Source of the DNA: Agrostemma githago
Taxonomy: Eukaryota; Streptophyta; Magnoliopsida; Caryophyllales; Caryophyllaceae
DNA: 64,000 nt
Reading direction: 5' to 3'
Assembly: GCA_958450325.1 (NCBI GenBank)
Contig: OY288242.1
Coordinates: 68,814,062 to 68,878,061 of the forward strand
Shown here piece after piece: positions 1 through 10,137 of this stretch; positions within the stretch are counted from its first letter, which is position 1; every line of letters begins with the position of its first letter. The notes below the pieces were generated by a model. That model was not told the origin of the DNA. It ran no database searches and saw nothing but the letters and a program-made list of their open reading frames with translations. The translations under genes and the position numbers were made by a program.

Positions 1-452
1 AGTCGGGCTCAAACAAGGGCCCACTCGATCGAGTGGCTCAGCTGGGTCGCGCGGGTCCATCGCTTTGGACCGTGGATTGGATATTTGATGGGTTTTGTTT
101 TTTGAGTTGGGCTTTTGTGTTTGGGTGGCTGTTTTGTATGTTTCGGAAACGACTTTGACCGGGGTTGACCCAATCGCAAAAAGTCGGTTTTATTTCCTGT
201 GTCGGTTTTGACCCAAATTAGTCTTGTTTGACTCGGAACGGTCCACTGGGCCTGAATTTGAGGTCAATTTTGTGAGATTTGTACTACATAAGTGCTTAGG
301 CCAACAACTAATGGTTTTGAGCCCATATCCGAGCGCGTAGAAACACGTTAGCGTCCGATTATCATCGGGTGTTTTTTGGAAACTACCATAGACACCTGGC
401 AGTCAAAATGCGGGTGTCTACACACCTGGCAGTCAAAATGTGGGTGTCTACA
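1..452 (-). repeat. Terminal part of a long LTR (same superfamily as the LTRs at 18 kb and 53 kb)
   Basis: From about position 150 onward the sequence matches the terminal 300-400 bp of the four long LTRs further on (for example 20,300-20,579), and it ends in the same GTGGGTGTCTACA terminus. The first 150 bp are not obviously shared, so this is a related subfamily. The terminus is present twice (ends at 422 and 452), a roughly 30-bp tandem duplication. Immediately to the right lies Athila gag coding sequence, so this LTR belongs to an element or solo LTR inserted into the Athila element. The left part is outside the window, so the target-site duplication cannot be checked. Confidence 0.8.
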
Positions 453-1771
453 CTTCTCGGGCAAGAAAGACGAAGACCCCGGACAACATATGGAAATATT
501 CACTGATTATTGTTGTTCGATTCCAGTTGCTCCCGGGGTAACTCAGGAACAAGTAATGGACTCCTTGTTTCCATTTTCTCTTGCTGGTCCAGCCCGTAGA
601 TGGTAGCGAGACTTGGATAAAGAAGCTGCTGGTATTAATGACTAGAACTTGTTGGCACTTGCTTTTTATAAGCATTACTACCCTCCTCAGCGCACCAATC
701 AGAGACGGAGCCAAATAACCAGTTTTAAGCAAGGACCGTTGGAAGATCTAAACGAAACATGGACTAGATTTAAGGATCTAGTCCGTTCTATTCCTCACCA
801 CGGATTTCAGCCATGGTTCTTATGTAATCAATTTTGTAATGATTTATTTGATGATAATCGTGCTATTCTTGATGGTGCAGCTAACGGACGTTTCCAAAAC
901 AATGTTGATGATGATAAGGGTTGGAAATTGATCGAGGAGATGACCACGCATCGAGCCGAGTAAGAAAATCCGAGGGGTAGTGTTCGGGTAGCCGCAACAG
1001 AAACCAGTGAGATTATGGCTCAATTTGATCATCTTGATACTCATCTCGATAAAATTCAGAATTCGCCTCATAGAAACGAGTCGAATCAGCAAACTGTTCA
1101 TGCTATGATCAAACAGGAGGCCATGTGTGAGCGATGTGGTACCGAAGGCCATAGTGTGGGGGAAAGTATGACCGGGATGGAGCAAGTTCTAGCTTTTCAA
1201 CATTACAAGCAAGGTAATCCCTATTCTAATTATTATAATGAGAGGACTCGGGAGCATCCGAACATCAGTTGGACGAGTCAGAATGTGTTGAACCCAATTC
1301 CTCAGCCGAAGCAACAATCGTATGTTCCGCCTCATCGCGGACAAACAGCAAGGCTTCCAAAAGCCTCTAGCTCTTCCACCGCCGACTCAACCTCTTGTTA
1401 TTCTTCCTCCACCGTCTGTGACTCCGGCTCCAGTTCCTAGCGAATATCAAGAATTGAAGAGTATGATGCATTCTCTTATGATCCAGACACAGAAAAGTGA
1501 CCAATCTAAAAAGGCACAGATCAAGATGTTAGAGACGCAGGTGGCACAGCTTGCCACAAATCAGTCTACTAGGCAACCGGGCACACTACCGTCACAGCCG
1601 GAAAACTCGTACGATACGGCCAACGCGATTCAGCTTCGTAGCGACCTTACTTATGACGAGTCCAAGATGCCTAGTTATGATAATTCTGTTATTGTGGAGG
1701 ATGTAATTGATGATGTATCGTTAAAAACTGTTGAAACTGTTGTGAATGACGAACTGGTCAATAATAGTTGA
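453..1771 (+). pseudogene. gag: Athila gag pseudogene
   Basis: Frame 1 from 454 to about 1,340 encodes a retrotransposon gag core: a segment ending DSLFPFSLAGPARRW (to 603), then ETWTRFKDLVRSIPHHG near 757-810. A short Cys/His segment, CERCGTEGH, lies near 1,130. In-frame stops occur at 604-606, 643-645 and 961-963. Around 1,330-1,360 the reading switches to frame 2, which continues with a Pro-rich stretch, then a Gln/Lys-rich helix (QKSDQSKKAQIKMLETQVAQ), to 1,771. The protein would have formed the virus-like particle core. The start is lost to the LTR that ends at 452. Stops and the frameshift make this a pseudogene. Assignment to Athila rests on the neighbouring ORFs and LTR. Confidence 0.82.
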
Positions 1772-1898
1772 CCGACTATTTCGGATAGTCGACCGACTAT
1801 CATTGACGCATTATCAAAAACTGCAGGTGAGGAGAAAAATAGTCGGCCGACTATTGATAATGATCGACCGACTATTAATAATAGTCGACCGACTATTC
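1763..1898. repeat. Array of 18-bp palindromes inside the gag-pol reading frame
   Basis: Five copies or near-copies of AATAGTCGRCCGACTATT lie at about 1763-1780, 1784-1801, 1838-1855, 1860-1876 and 1880-1897. Each is self-complementary around a CGGCCG or CGACCG core. Eighteen bases equal six codons, and in the gag-pol frame the units read as variants of N-S-R-P-T-I, so they do not shift the frame. The same palindrome recurs in non-coding parts of this element at about 5,580, 6,020 and 8,935-9,080. Confidence 0.9.
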
Positions 1899-2640
1899 CA
1901 GAGACGGAATCCAGATCCGAGACGGTCGCTGCTGAAAAGACGTCTGCTGCTGAAGTGGAAATAGGTGTTGTACAGAACAAAGCTGTTGAACAGATCAAAA
2001 TTCAAGTTCCTTTTCCTAGCCGGTTGAAGAATAAGAAGATCGAGAATCAGTTCAGTAAGTTTATGGAGGTCGTCAAAAATCTCCAGGTAACCGTTCCCTT
2101 CACGGAATTAATTACCCAGGTACCATCTTATGCGAAATTTATGAAAGATATTTTGACCCGTAAGAGGAACATTAATGAACATGAGACTATTGCTTTTATT
2201 GCTGAGTGTAGCGCTCTAATTCAAAGTAAGTCTTCACCCAAACTTAACGACCCGGGTAGTTTTTCCATACCGTCCACCATAGGCACCCATGTGATTGATA
2301 AAGCTTTATGTGATTTGGGTGCAAGTGTCAATGTTATGCCCTATTCAGTTTACAAGAAACTGAATATGGGTCAGCTTAAAGTCACAAGTGTGACTCTTCA
2401 GATGGCTAACGGGTCAGTCAAACGTCCCCTAGGAGTCTTAGAGGATGTCCCCGTTAGGATAGGTAAATTCTTTATACCTGTCGATTTCATTGTTCTAGAT
2501 ATGGCTTAGGATACCCAAATTCCTATAATTTTGGGTAGGATGTTTCTACATATAGCGGGGGCCATTATAGATGTCAAGCATGAACGCTTGACTCTAGAGG
2601 TGAGGGACAATAAGGTGACCTTTAACTTGGCTAACACATT
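1899..2640 (+). pseudogene. pol: Athila protease region of pol, pseudogene
   Basis: Frame 2 runs on from the palindrome array. It contains a retropepsin-type aspartic protease: the conserved lead-in IGTHVIDKALCDLGASVNVM (about 2,279-2,338), with the active-site Asp in D-L-G-A-S at 2,312. The flap and C-terminal part follow, and the PIILGR motif is at about 2,520-2,540. The protease matures the Gag-Pol polyprotein. A TAG codon at 2,506-2,508 interrupts the frame where related elements usually have an acidic residue, probably a point mutation. Upstream, VPFPSRLKNKK and the helical region near 2,000-2,170 match the gag-protease linker of Athila elements as I know them. Confidence 0.82.
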
Positions 2641-3537
2641 AGCTAAGCCTATGATAGAGGACACGTGTTATGCTCTCGATATCATTGATGAAGTTATTCT
2701 TGATGTTTGTACGGGTTCCCTGAGTAGGGACTCGCTCGAGGTTGTGACATGTTTAGACCCTTGTCCAAGTAATAAGACTAACGATGATGCTGTGTGGGAT
2801 ATGTTAGGAGATACACAGAAACTGACGAGCATCGACGAAGAAGTGGTGAATAGGTTGGTAGATACTTCTTATGCTGTAGAGGTAACAAAACCTGACCTGA
2901 AACCTCTTCCGTCTCATCTCAAGTATGTATTTCTAGATGATTCCAAGTCTTATCCCGTCATCGTAAGTAATAAATTAGATGACAACCAACTTTCTGCTTT
3001 GTTGGTCCTTCTTAAAAAGAACAAGAATGCATTAGGTTACAGTCTAGATGACCTTAAGGGAATTAGTCCCGATATTTGCATGCATCGAATTGAACTTGAG
3101 GAGGATCGCCGACCTGTTAGACAGGGTCAACGTAAGTTGAACCCGAAAATGCAGGAAGCTAAGTGGTAATGAAAGAAGTGATGAAGTTATTAGATGCAGG
3201 TATAATTTATTCTGTTGGTCACTCTAAATGAGTGAGTCCTGTTCAGGTCGTCCCGAAGAAAGGTGAGACTACCGTGGTCAAAAACGATAAAAATGAATTA
3301 ATACCTACTGGAATAGTAACGGGATGGCGGATGTGCATTGAGTACAAACAATTAAATGCCGCCACAAAAAAAGATCACTTCCCTCTTCCATTTATCGATC
3401 AAATGGTAGAAAGGTTAGCCTCACATAAGTTTTTCTGTTATTTAGATGGCTATTCAGGGTTCTTTCAGATCCCGATCCATCCTGATGATCAGGAAAAGAC
3501 GATCTTTACTTGTCCCCATGGTGTTTTTGCTCCTTAA
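2641..3537 (+). pseudogene. pol: Athila reverse transcriptase, N-terminal part only
   Basis: After the protease the frame reads through a linker into the start of reverse transcriptase (KPDLKPLPSHLKYVFL near 2,890; FYI-like fingers region to 3,168). A frameshift near 3,165 and a TGA at 3,229-3,231 follow. The next ORF carries SPVQVVPKKG, GWRMCIEYKQLN and FCYLDGYSGFFQIPIHP, which are the fingers/palm motifs including the first catalytic Asp region. It stops at FTCPHGVFAP (3,537). The next residues in every frame (KDAPFIFFDECLSAF from about 3,536) belong to the end of the RT/RNase H connection. The segment that should contain the YVDD box and thumb is therefore deleted, roughly 200 residues judging from usual family length. 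The enzyme cannot be active. Confidence 0.85.
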
Positions 3538-4016
3538 GGATGCCCCATTCATTTTTTTTGATGAATGTTTATCTGCTTTTAACAGGTTAAAGCAGGATTT
3601 GGTCACAACACCTATTATTTAGGCCCCGGACTGGGAATTGTCGTTTGAAGTTATGTGCGACGCTAGTGACTATGAGGTCGGTGCGGCTCTGGGTTAAAAA
3701 AAGGAAAAGACAGTGAATGCCATCTATTATGAGAGCCGAACTCTGGATGAGGCTCGGGTGAAGTATACTACAACGCAGAAGGAGCTTCTAGCCGTGGTCT
3801 ATGCATTAGAGAAGTTTCGATCTTATTTAATAGGGTCGAAAGTGACAATCTATACCGACCATGCGGCTTTGAAATACTTTCTCGCGAAGCAGGAAGCCAA
3901 ACCGAGATTGCTACGATGGATCCTCTTACTTCAGGAATTCGACCTGGAGATAAAGGACAAGAACGGCACTGAAAATTCTGTGGCGGACCACCTTTCTAGA
4001 TTTCCATTGCAGGACG
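3538..4016 (+). pseudogene. pol: Athila RNase H domain, pseudogene
   Basis: From the deletion junction the reading gives the RT-RNase H connection, then the Ty3/gypsy RNase H domain. Visible motifs are VMCDASDYEVGAALG (about 3,652-3,696), YYESRTLDEARVKYTTTQKE (3,725-3,784), IYTDHAALKYFL (3,850-3,885) and the end signature SVADHLSRF (about 3,979-4,005). RNase H removes the RNA strand of the RNA/DNA hybrid during cDNA synthesis. Stops at about 3,620 and 3,694 (TAG, TAA) break the first half, while the ORF from 3,713 is open. It is contiguous with the integrase region. Confidence 0.85.
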
Positions 4017-5397
4017 GAGGCGATACTTTACCGATAGATGACTCTTTTCCTGATGATATTTTGATGGCTATTGGTATAATGGATACTCCGTGGTATGCTG
4101 ACTATGCTAATTTTCTTGTAGGTAAAATAATGCCGCCTGATTTGTCATATCAACAGAAGAAGCGGTTCCTATATGATGTTCGGCAATATTTCTGGAATGA
4201 TCCATATCTTTTCAAGGAGTGTGCCGACGGACTTTTTAAGCGATGCATACTGCAATGGGAAACCAATGCCATCTTGGAAGCTTGTCACTCCTCGTCTTAT
4301 GGTGGTCACCACGGACCGTGGCTAAGGTACTTCAGTCAGGTTTTTATTGGCCATCTTTGTTTTCTGATGCCAAGTCATTTGTTTCAGGATGTGATGCTTG
4401 TCAGAGGACGGGGAATATCTCCCGGAAGCATGAGATGCCTCAGGTCGATATTTTGGAGGTAGAGATTTTTTTATGTTTGAGGCATCGACTATCAAGGTCC
4501 CTTCCCGACAAGTCGAGGTAATAGGTACATTTTAGTAGCTGTGGACTACGTATCTAAATGGGTACAAGCCGTTACCTCGGTCCATTGTGACGCTAAGAGC
4601 GTCATCCAACTTTTCAAGAAGATTATATTTCCACGTTTTGGCGTCCCCCGAGTCGTCATTAGTGATGGAGGTATGCACTTTAAAGAAAAACAACTTATTG
4701 CTTTATTGTCTAAATATGGTGTTATGCATCGCAGAGGTTTGGGGTATCACCTCCAAACTAGTGGACAGGTCGAAGTTTCCAACCGGGAGCTTAAGGACAT
4801 TTTGGAAAAAGTTGTTCGAAGTCAAGAAAATATTGGAGCCTGAAACTGGATGACACTCTATGGGCGTATAGGACTGCATATAAGACACCGATTGGTACAT
4901 CACCTTATCGGTTGGTTAATGGGAAGTCCTGTCACTTACCCGTAGAGTTGGAGCATAAAGCTTGGTGGGCCGTTAAAGAGCTGAATTTTGACCCAAAATT
5001 GTGTGGCAAAAATCGACTTTTACAGCTAGATGAGCTCGAGGAGTTCCGGATGAATGCCTACAATAGTGCCCGTATCTACAAAGAGAAGACAAAAAGGTGG
5101 CACGATAAGCGTATCATTCCGAGGGAGTTTAAAGCAGGCGAAAAGGTATTATTGTTTAATTCTCGTCTTCATCTTTTTCCTGGAAAATTAAAATCCAGAT
5201 GGTCCGACCCCTATACGGTGATTTTGGTCTCTAAATTTGGGTCGGTCGAGCTTGAAAACTCTGCCACGGGAAATCGCTTTAAGGTCAATGGTCACCAAAT
5301 AAGCACTACCACGAGAAAGGTGAGACAAGAGGAGAAGTCGAGGTTGTGTACCTCGATACAGTCACCAACTGAGCAAGGTGACTACGGTCGTGCGTGA
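4017..5397 (+). pseudogene. pol: Athila integrase, pseudogene
   Basis: The zinc-binding N-terminus is recognisable across two frames: CHSSSYGGHHGP near 4,284-4,319, then a +1 shift, then GCDACQRTGNISRKHEMPQ near 4,387-4,443. Frame changes again before the catalytic core: VAVDYVSKWVQAV (4,535-4,580), VISDGGMHF (4,654-4,680, second Asp) and the region holding the Glu, GQVEVSNRELKDIL (4,763-4,804). A frameshift near 4,845 leads to the ORF 4,912-5,397, which has KSRWSDPYTVILVSKFGSVEL, the GPF/Y-type C-terminal module. Integrase inserts the cDNA. At least four frame disruptions make it non-functional. No chromodomain is seen, as expected for Athila. Confidence 0.83.
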
Positions 5398-5575
5398 CCT
5401 TAAACCAGCACTGACCGGAAGGCAACCCGGGTTGTAAAACATTTGTACCTGCATTTAGTTAGTTAGAGCATATTTATTTTTCTGCATTGTAATTTCTGTG
5501 CGGGTGAGAACGAGGGTCTAAAGGCTGAAATTGAGTTTTGCAGAGAAACAGGCTGCTGACGGAAAACTGGAATGG

Positions 5576-5655
5576 GTCAACAATAGTCGACCGACTATTT
5601 TTATAGTCGGCCGACTGTTATTATTGTCGGACGACTATTGTTATAGTCGGTGGAC
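5576..5655. repeat. Palindrome cluster 2
   Basis: Four degenerate copies of the 18-bp ATAGTCGRCCGACTAT palindrome in tandem, with spacing of about 20 bp, between integrase and the third ORF. Confidence 0.8.
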
Positions 5656-6017
5656 AATTCTGGCAAAAATCGCGCACCGGGCTTATTATTTCCGTTGCAT
5701 AAGTCATGTTTTTTCTCTCTTCACTCTACTTCAGTTCATTATTTTGAAAAGAAAAAATAACCCTCAAACCCTATTCTCTCTCTCACTCCTCCCACCTACC
5801 TCCATTCTTAACTTCATCTTCTACCCATCAATCTTCATCTTCAACCTCCTTACCCAACTCCTTTTCTCCATCTCTATCCTCTAACCTTGTCATCTTTTGC
5901 TATTTTCTTGTCTTTATTGAAGTTGTACTGCTTTCCTGCCATATCAAGTAAGTTCCCTCTTGTTCCTTTTCCGTCTGTACATTCTGCTGTCCGTCGGGGT
6001 TTTCGCTGACCATCGAA

Positions 6018-6115
6018 ATCGTCGGACGACTATTACGATAGTCGAGCGACTATTGTGATAGTCGGACGACTATCGTTTTAGTCTGGCGACTGTCGCGATT
6101 TTCAGGCGACATTCT
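6018..6115. repeat. Palindrome cluster 3 (degenerate)
   Basis: Four to five imperfect copies reading TCGGACGACTATT, TCGAGCGACTATT, TCGGACGACTATC and so on, about 20 bp apart. The symmetry is weaker than in the other clusters. Confidence 0.7.
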
Positions 6116-6350
6116 GGGTTTCTGTCGCGATTCTTCCGAATCTGTTTTCTGACTTTGATTGCAGATTATGACTAAGTTTATGTCATATTTCTGCTATTGC
6201 TCAATTTCTTTACCCAAATTAATTGATTTCTTTCACATTATCATGTTTTTACCCAAATTTCAGTTATGGAATTAGGGTTTTGATTTAAACCAATTTGGGG
6301 GTTTTTGTTTGAGTAGCACACTAGTCTTATTTTCGCTATTTCAGGTTGAA

Positions 6351-7218
6351 ATGGATGCAAGAAAAAGACAACGTCGGGGAATCACGAGGCGTCGGGTCGA
6401 CCTTAGCCGGGAGTCAGCACCGACTCGGATCTCGTTCCATATTTTGAACAAAGCATACCGGAATACCCCGACATTCGGTTTACCTCGGAAGATCAGAGGG
6501 AGCGCTTCGTCCGGTTGGCAGCTCTTAAGGTAGTCCCGACATGGTTTCTAGACCGTGAGGTCTTGAACATGTTGGGCATTTATCATTCTGTTGTTGACTT
6601 ACGGAATGGTACTGGTATGAGTGGTCTTATTTATATGCTTGAATTCACAAATAAGAGTCTGACTCTAGAGTTTTTTAGTAGTTTTAATTTCTTTAGTGAC
6701 ACGAATTAGGACACACCTTGTATTTTTTTAGGCTCTTTAACACGAGTTTTTCTAGGACCGTTCGTGAGTTCGGTCAGCTTTTGGCTGTCACTAGCGAAGG
6801 GGACTCAATACATCCCTCTCGCCGTCCACCACCACCTCCTCCTTATGCATTTCCGTATACTGATTATTCTAATGTGCCCGCATTTTCTGATCACTTCGTG
6901 CCTCCTCCACCATATGTTCCACCTGCGGTCATTGACCAAGCGGCGGTCCTTGGGATGCTTAATGAGTTGTGCCAACGGATGGCTACGGTACAGCTAAATC
7001 AGGCACTTTACGACTTTCCACTTTACGATAATTCAGTGCAACTCGGCCAGGTCCCTCCTACAGCTTGGCACCCGACTTACTACACCTATCCTGAGGGAGG
7101 TTATGATAACAATGACGAGAATGCAGAGGGAGATGACGAGGAGAGAGATGATGACGATGGGGATGACGATAGTGGAAGTGGTAGTCAGGAGGAGAGCGGT
7201 GACGAGAGCTCCGATTAG
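6351..7218 (+). pseudogene. Athila third ORF (ATHILA-family domain, env-like position), pseudogene
   Basis: An ATG at 6,351, just after a splice-acceptor-like TTTCAG, opens a basic N-terminus (MDARKRQRRGITRRRVDLSR). After a frameshift near 6,475 the frame continues RERFVRLAALKVVPTWFLD and LTLEFFSSF, which resembles the ATHILA ORF domain (PF03078-like) found in plant Athila elements. A stop at about 6,709 and a further shift lead to the ORF 6,718-7,218. That ORF has Pro-rich tracts (RRPPPPPPYAFPYTD) and a strongly acidic C-terminus (DDEERDDDDGDDDSGSGS). The ORF's position between pol and the 3' LTR is where Athila elements carry the so-called env-like gene. I see no signal peptide or membrane span, so an envelope role is not supported. 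Confidence 0.7.
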
Positions 7219-8728
7219 GACGGTTTGGGGAGGTCTCCGCTTGTATATTCATCTTGTAAGTAGTTCTTCTTTTTCTTATTGCACTTTCATTGTCTTGCAT
7301 TCCTTCCCCATATTTATTGTTGCCTCTTATTGTTTGCTGTACACAATGAGGGCATTGTGTGATTTGGTTTGGGGAGGGTATGCTTCTGTCTATTTTCATT
7401 CATCTGCATATTTATTGCATTTCCGTTTGCATATAAAAAAAATCAAAAGTATGTTTTTGCATTTAGTTGAGTCGGAATGCTATGTAGCGATGATGATAAT
7501 GCTTCTATGTCTTCATTTAGTTGTTTATACTTGTGTGCCGTTAGAGTTTTTGTCCACAATCACATGCGATATTCTTGCATCTTTGGTTAACAATACTGAA
7601 CGAATAAACTTGACTCATTGTTGGCAAACTACACAGATTTGTAAGGAATTAAAACCTTAAACTGATGACATTCATGATCAGTTTCATTTAGGTTGAGAGT
7701 AGTACTCCTTATGAGACATGTAACATCAAATTGCATAACCATGACATCGTCTCTTAGGTACCTATACGTTTTTGACTCGTGATTTTGACATGTACGAAAA
7801 AGGCAAATCCTTTCTTTTAATTAATTCTCATGAGCCTCACATAGCCAAATTGACTTGTTTGACCCGTTTATTAACTACATGCCATATATTGCCTACCCTA
7901 CTCAAGCTAGTAGATTAGTTGGACGGAATTGTTTTTTCCGGGTTAATTTTAGTACCATGATGATTGGAAAAGAAAAAAGAGGAATTGAGTAAAAAAAAAA
8001 TGAAAAGAAAAAAATCAATGAAAGAAAAAAATTGAATGGAATAAAAAAGAAGAAAAGAAAGGAAAGAAGAAGAAAAGAAAAAAATGAAGTGAAACTAGAA
8101 GAAGAATGTGTTTTTGCTATGAGAAAAGAATTTATCTCTCTAATTTCATAGTTATTAGTAGAAAGCGATTTTGATAAGGCGCTTGTTGCTATGCCTAATT
8201 TCTTCGACTGGAGTTTGGTGAGAACGGAATATTTATTATTGATGGGTGTAAGGAATACTAGCTTGGCTTTTACCTCCTCATATCTATATCGTTTTGCCCC
8301 TTCTTACCCGATTAGCCTCACATTATACCATATGTAAGTCCTTGGCACGTGTCTTTTCCTGATAGAATGCGTATGTACGGTTATTAGAGATTGATTTCAT
8401 GTTAGATTGTATCCATGCTCTTGTAGGTCGCAGTTTAGGTGAGTGTTTTGTCTTTCCGTTTTTACATAAACTCACAATATCACCTGTTTTGTGTGATGAG
8501 CGACCCGTGAGAGTCCGACATAGACGAGTCTTGCAAGGTTGAAGGTTCAGTATTGTTGTCATTGGTCAAGCTTGTTGTATGTGGTTGTTTACATTAATTT
8601 TAATCGTTGCGCATTGGTTTGGGTAATTTTGAAGCATACTCCGCTATGAGTTATATACATTCCATTAGGATTGAGTTCATCGTTTTGTGCTTGCTAGAGG
8701 ACAAGCAAGGGTTTGGTTTGGGGAGATT
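7219..8728 (+). other. Athila 3' untranslated region with polypurine tracts
   Basis: No gene supported; the ORF at 7,103-7,660 is a shadow and low-complexity read-through. A 130-bp almost pure purine stretch (7,967-8,095) and the tract TTTGGTTTGGGGAGATT ending at 8,728 are present. The latter abuts the LTR's TG and is the likely primer site for plus-strand DNA synthesis. Confidence 0.6.
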
Positions 8729-8933
8729 TGATGCGCGTATTTTATATACACTTTTTATGCTCTTATTACGCGCATTCTCGTGTTTATCGAGTAGTGAAAG
8801 CTACCATTTTGCCCCGAATTGGCTACTTCGTGGTGTATTCTGTCTTTTTGCAGGAACGGAAGCCATAGGAGCTAAAACGAACCAAAACCGAGCAAAAACG
8901 AAGCTGGAAGAGCTGATCGCTGAACTGGGCATA

Positions 8934-9083
8934 ATAGTCGACCGACTATCAGAATAGTCGGCCGACCATGCCGATAGTCGAGCGACAGTTGTTTTAGTCG
9001 GCCGACTATTTGAGTGACAGCAGAAGATCAAATTAAGTCAATATTAGTCGACCGACTATTAAATTAGTCGGCCGACTATTTTC
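8934..9083. repeat. Palindrome cluster 4 in the Athila LTR promoter
   Basis: Six copies or near-copies of ATAGTCGRCCGACTAT, alternating CGACCG and CGGCCG cores, placed about 70-215 bp upstream of the TATA box. Confidence 0.88.
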
Positions 9084-9149
9084 TGGGCCGCGGACAGATT
9101 TCGTGTTCAGCAAGCGGTTTTCTAATCAGTTTTAGCTCTTTATAAGTTG

Positions 9150-9157
9150 TATAAATA
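9150..9157 (+). promoter_or_regulatory. TATA box of the Athila LTR
   Basis: TATAAATA in the context TTGTATAAATAGGG, followed by CT-rich sequence at 9,200-9,250 typical of a plant transcription start region. Confidence 0.75.
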
Positions 9158-10137
9158 GGGCTTTTCAGCCACTTTTATTTTACTACTCCATACTTTTACT
9201 CCTTCTCCTTGAAAACTTCTCTTTAGATCTCTTCTCCTTATTCTCTTAGAATTACTTCTAGTATAATTTCTTTCTTTAAAACTCGGTTATTGTAAGACTT
9301 CAAGATTCGAATCGCCTTTATTCCTCTTGGTAATTTAATCTAATCTTTCTTCCTTCTTCTTCATTCTTGATTGTTTTTAAATCTTTGTTTGTTCTTCTTT
9401 TTCATACTTAATTATTCTTAATCTTTGTTTTATGCTTGTCGTAATTTTATTATTATTCATCATGTTTAATCTAGTAAAATCGTTTATTAATATTGTGGTT
9501 CTTGATTTAATTATGAGTAGATAATTTCCTTCGCTAGGATTTAGGGGATCTGCGAATTGAATGCGGTCGCTAAATATTTATAGTTCTGTCAATGATATTG
9601 TGTCTGAGTTGTTAATTGTAGCATTTAATTGAGATTAATTCATTAAGTCGACGTAATTGATTAATTGAATTAGTAAACTTGAACCTAAGATCGGAAGCCT
9701 GGTAAAAGTTAGACCTGCTACAACACATTAGTATGCCCTAATAAGATCGGAAGCCTTTAGACGTGTGCTAGGGTGAATAGCGGACCGGAAGGACCTTTTC
9801 ACTACCCCTTAGACCAATATCTGCAATAGACCTGTGACTTAGACCGTGGCCATATGAGATTCGTAGTGAACCGACAATCCTAGTTTTCTCTCCATATAAA
9901 TTCGTCTTAATTCATCCTATTTATTTTAGTTATTTCTTCTCTTTTAATTTTCTCTTCCTTCACTACTTTTAGATTAGTTAAACACAAATACAAACCCCCT
10001 GATTTGGTTACTTAGATAGACTTTAATTGCGAGTAGAATTTATTTGTCTCCTTGTGGATACGATCCTGACTTCCCTAGCTATATTTTTAGTTAGACCAAA
10101 GTTGGTTATCTTTTATAGGTATACGATTAGCTTGTCA

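Larger units (their letters stand above)
5398..6343 (+). other. Spacer between integrase and the third ORF
   Basis: No supported gene. Two clusters of the CGRCCG-core palindrome lie here (5,576-5,655 and 6,018-6,115), with a CT-rich stretch at 5,710-5,880. A polypyrimidine tract followed by TTTCAG at 6,338-6,343, directly before the third ORF, looks like a splice acceptor. Athila-type third ORFs are thought to be expressed from spliced subgenomic RNA. Confidence 0.6.
453..10137 (+). mobile_element. Athila-type Ty3/gypsy retrotransposon, 5' truncated and degenerate
   Basis: The order on the + strand is gag, protease, reverse transcriptase, RNase H, integrase, a long spacer, an Athila-type third ORF, an untranslated region, a purine-rich tract and a 3' LTR. 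The 5' LTR, leader and gag start are missing because another LTR abuts at 452. Every ORF carries stops or frameshifts, and the catalytic centre of reverse transcriptase is deleted, so the copy is dead. At its right end the LTR stops within gag of a minus-strand Tat element, showing that Athila jumped into that older element. Short palindromes with a CGRCCG core are scattered through coding and non-coding parts. Confidence 0.88.
8729..10137 (+). repeat. Athila 3' LTR
   Basis: Begins TGATGCGCGT directly after a G-rich polypurine tract and ends GGTATACGATTAGCTTGTCA, which is typical of Athila LTR ends as I know them, and followed by unrelated Tat gag sequence. It contains palindromes (8,934-9,083), a TATA box (9,150-9,157) and TC-rich transcribed sequence after it. 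With the 5' LTR outside the window, the exact right boundary is inferred from the TG...CA ends and from where Tat gag homology resumes. Confidence 0.8.

Noticed and set aside
6718..7218. Envelope glycoprotein interpretation of the Athila third ORF
   Set aside because: No signal peptide, transmembrane span or cysteine pattern; only a basic start, an ATHILA-like core, Pro-rich tracts and an acidic tail are visible.
7103..7660. 185-codon ORF after the Athila third ORF
   Set aside because: Its first part is a frame shadow of the acidic tail and the rest is T-rich untranslated sequence.
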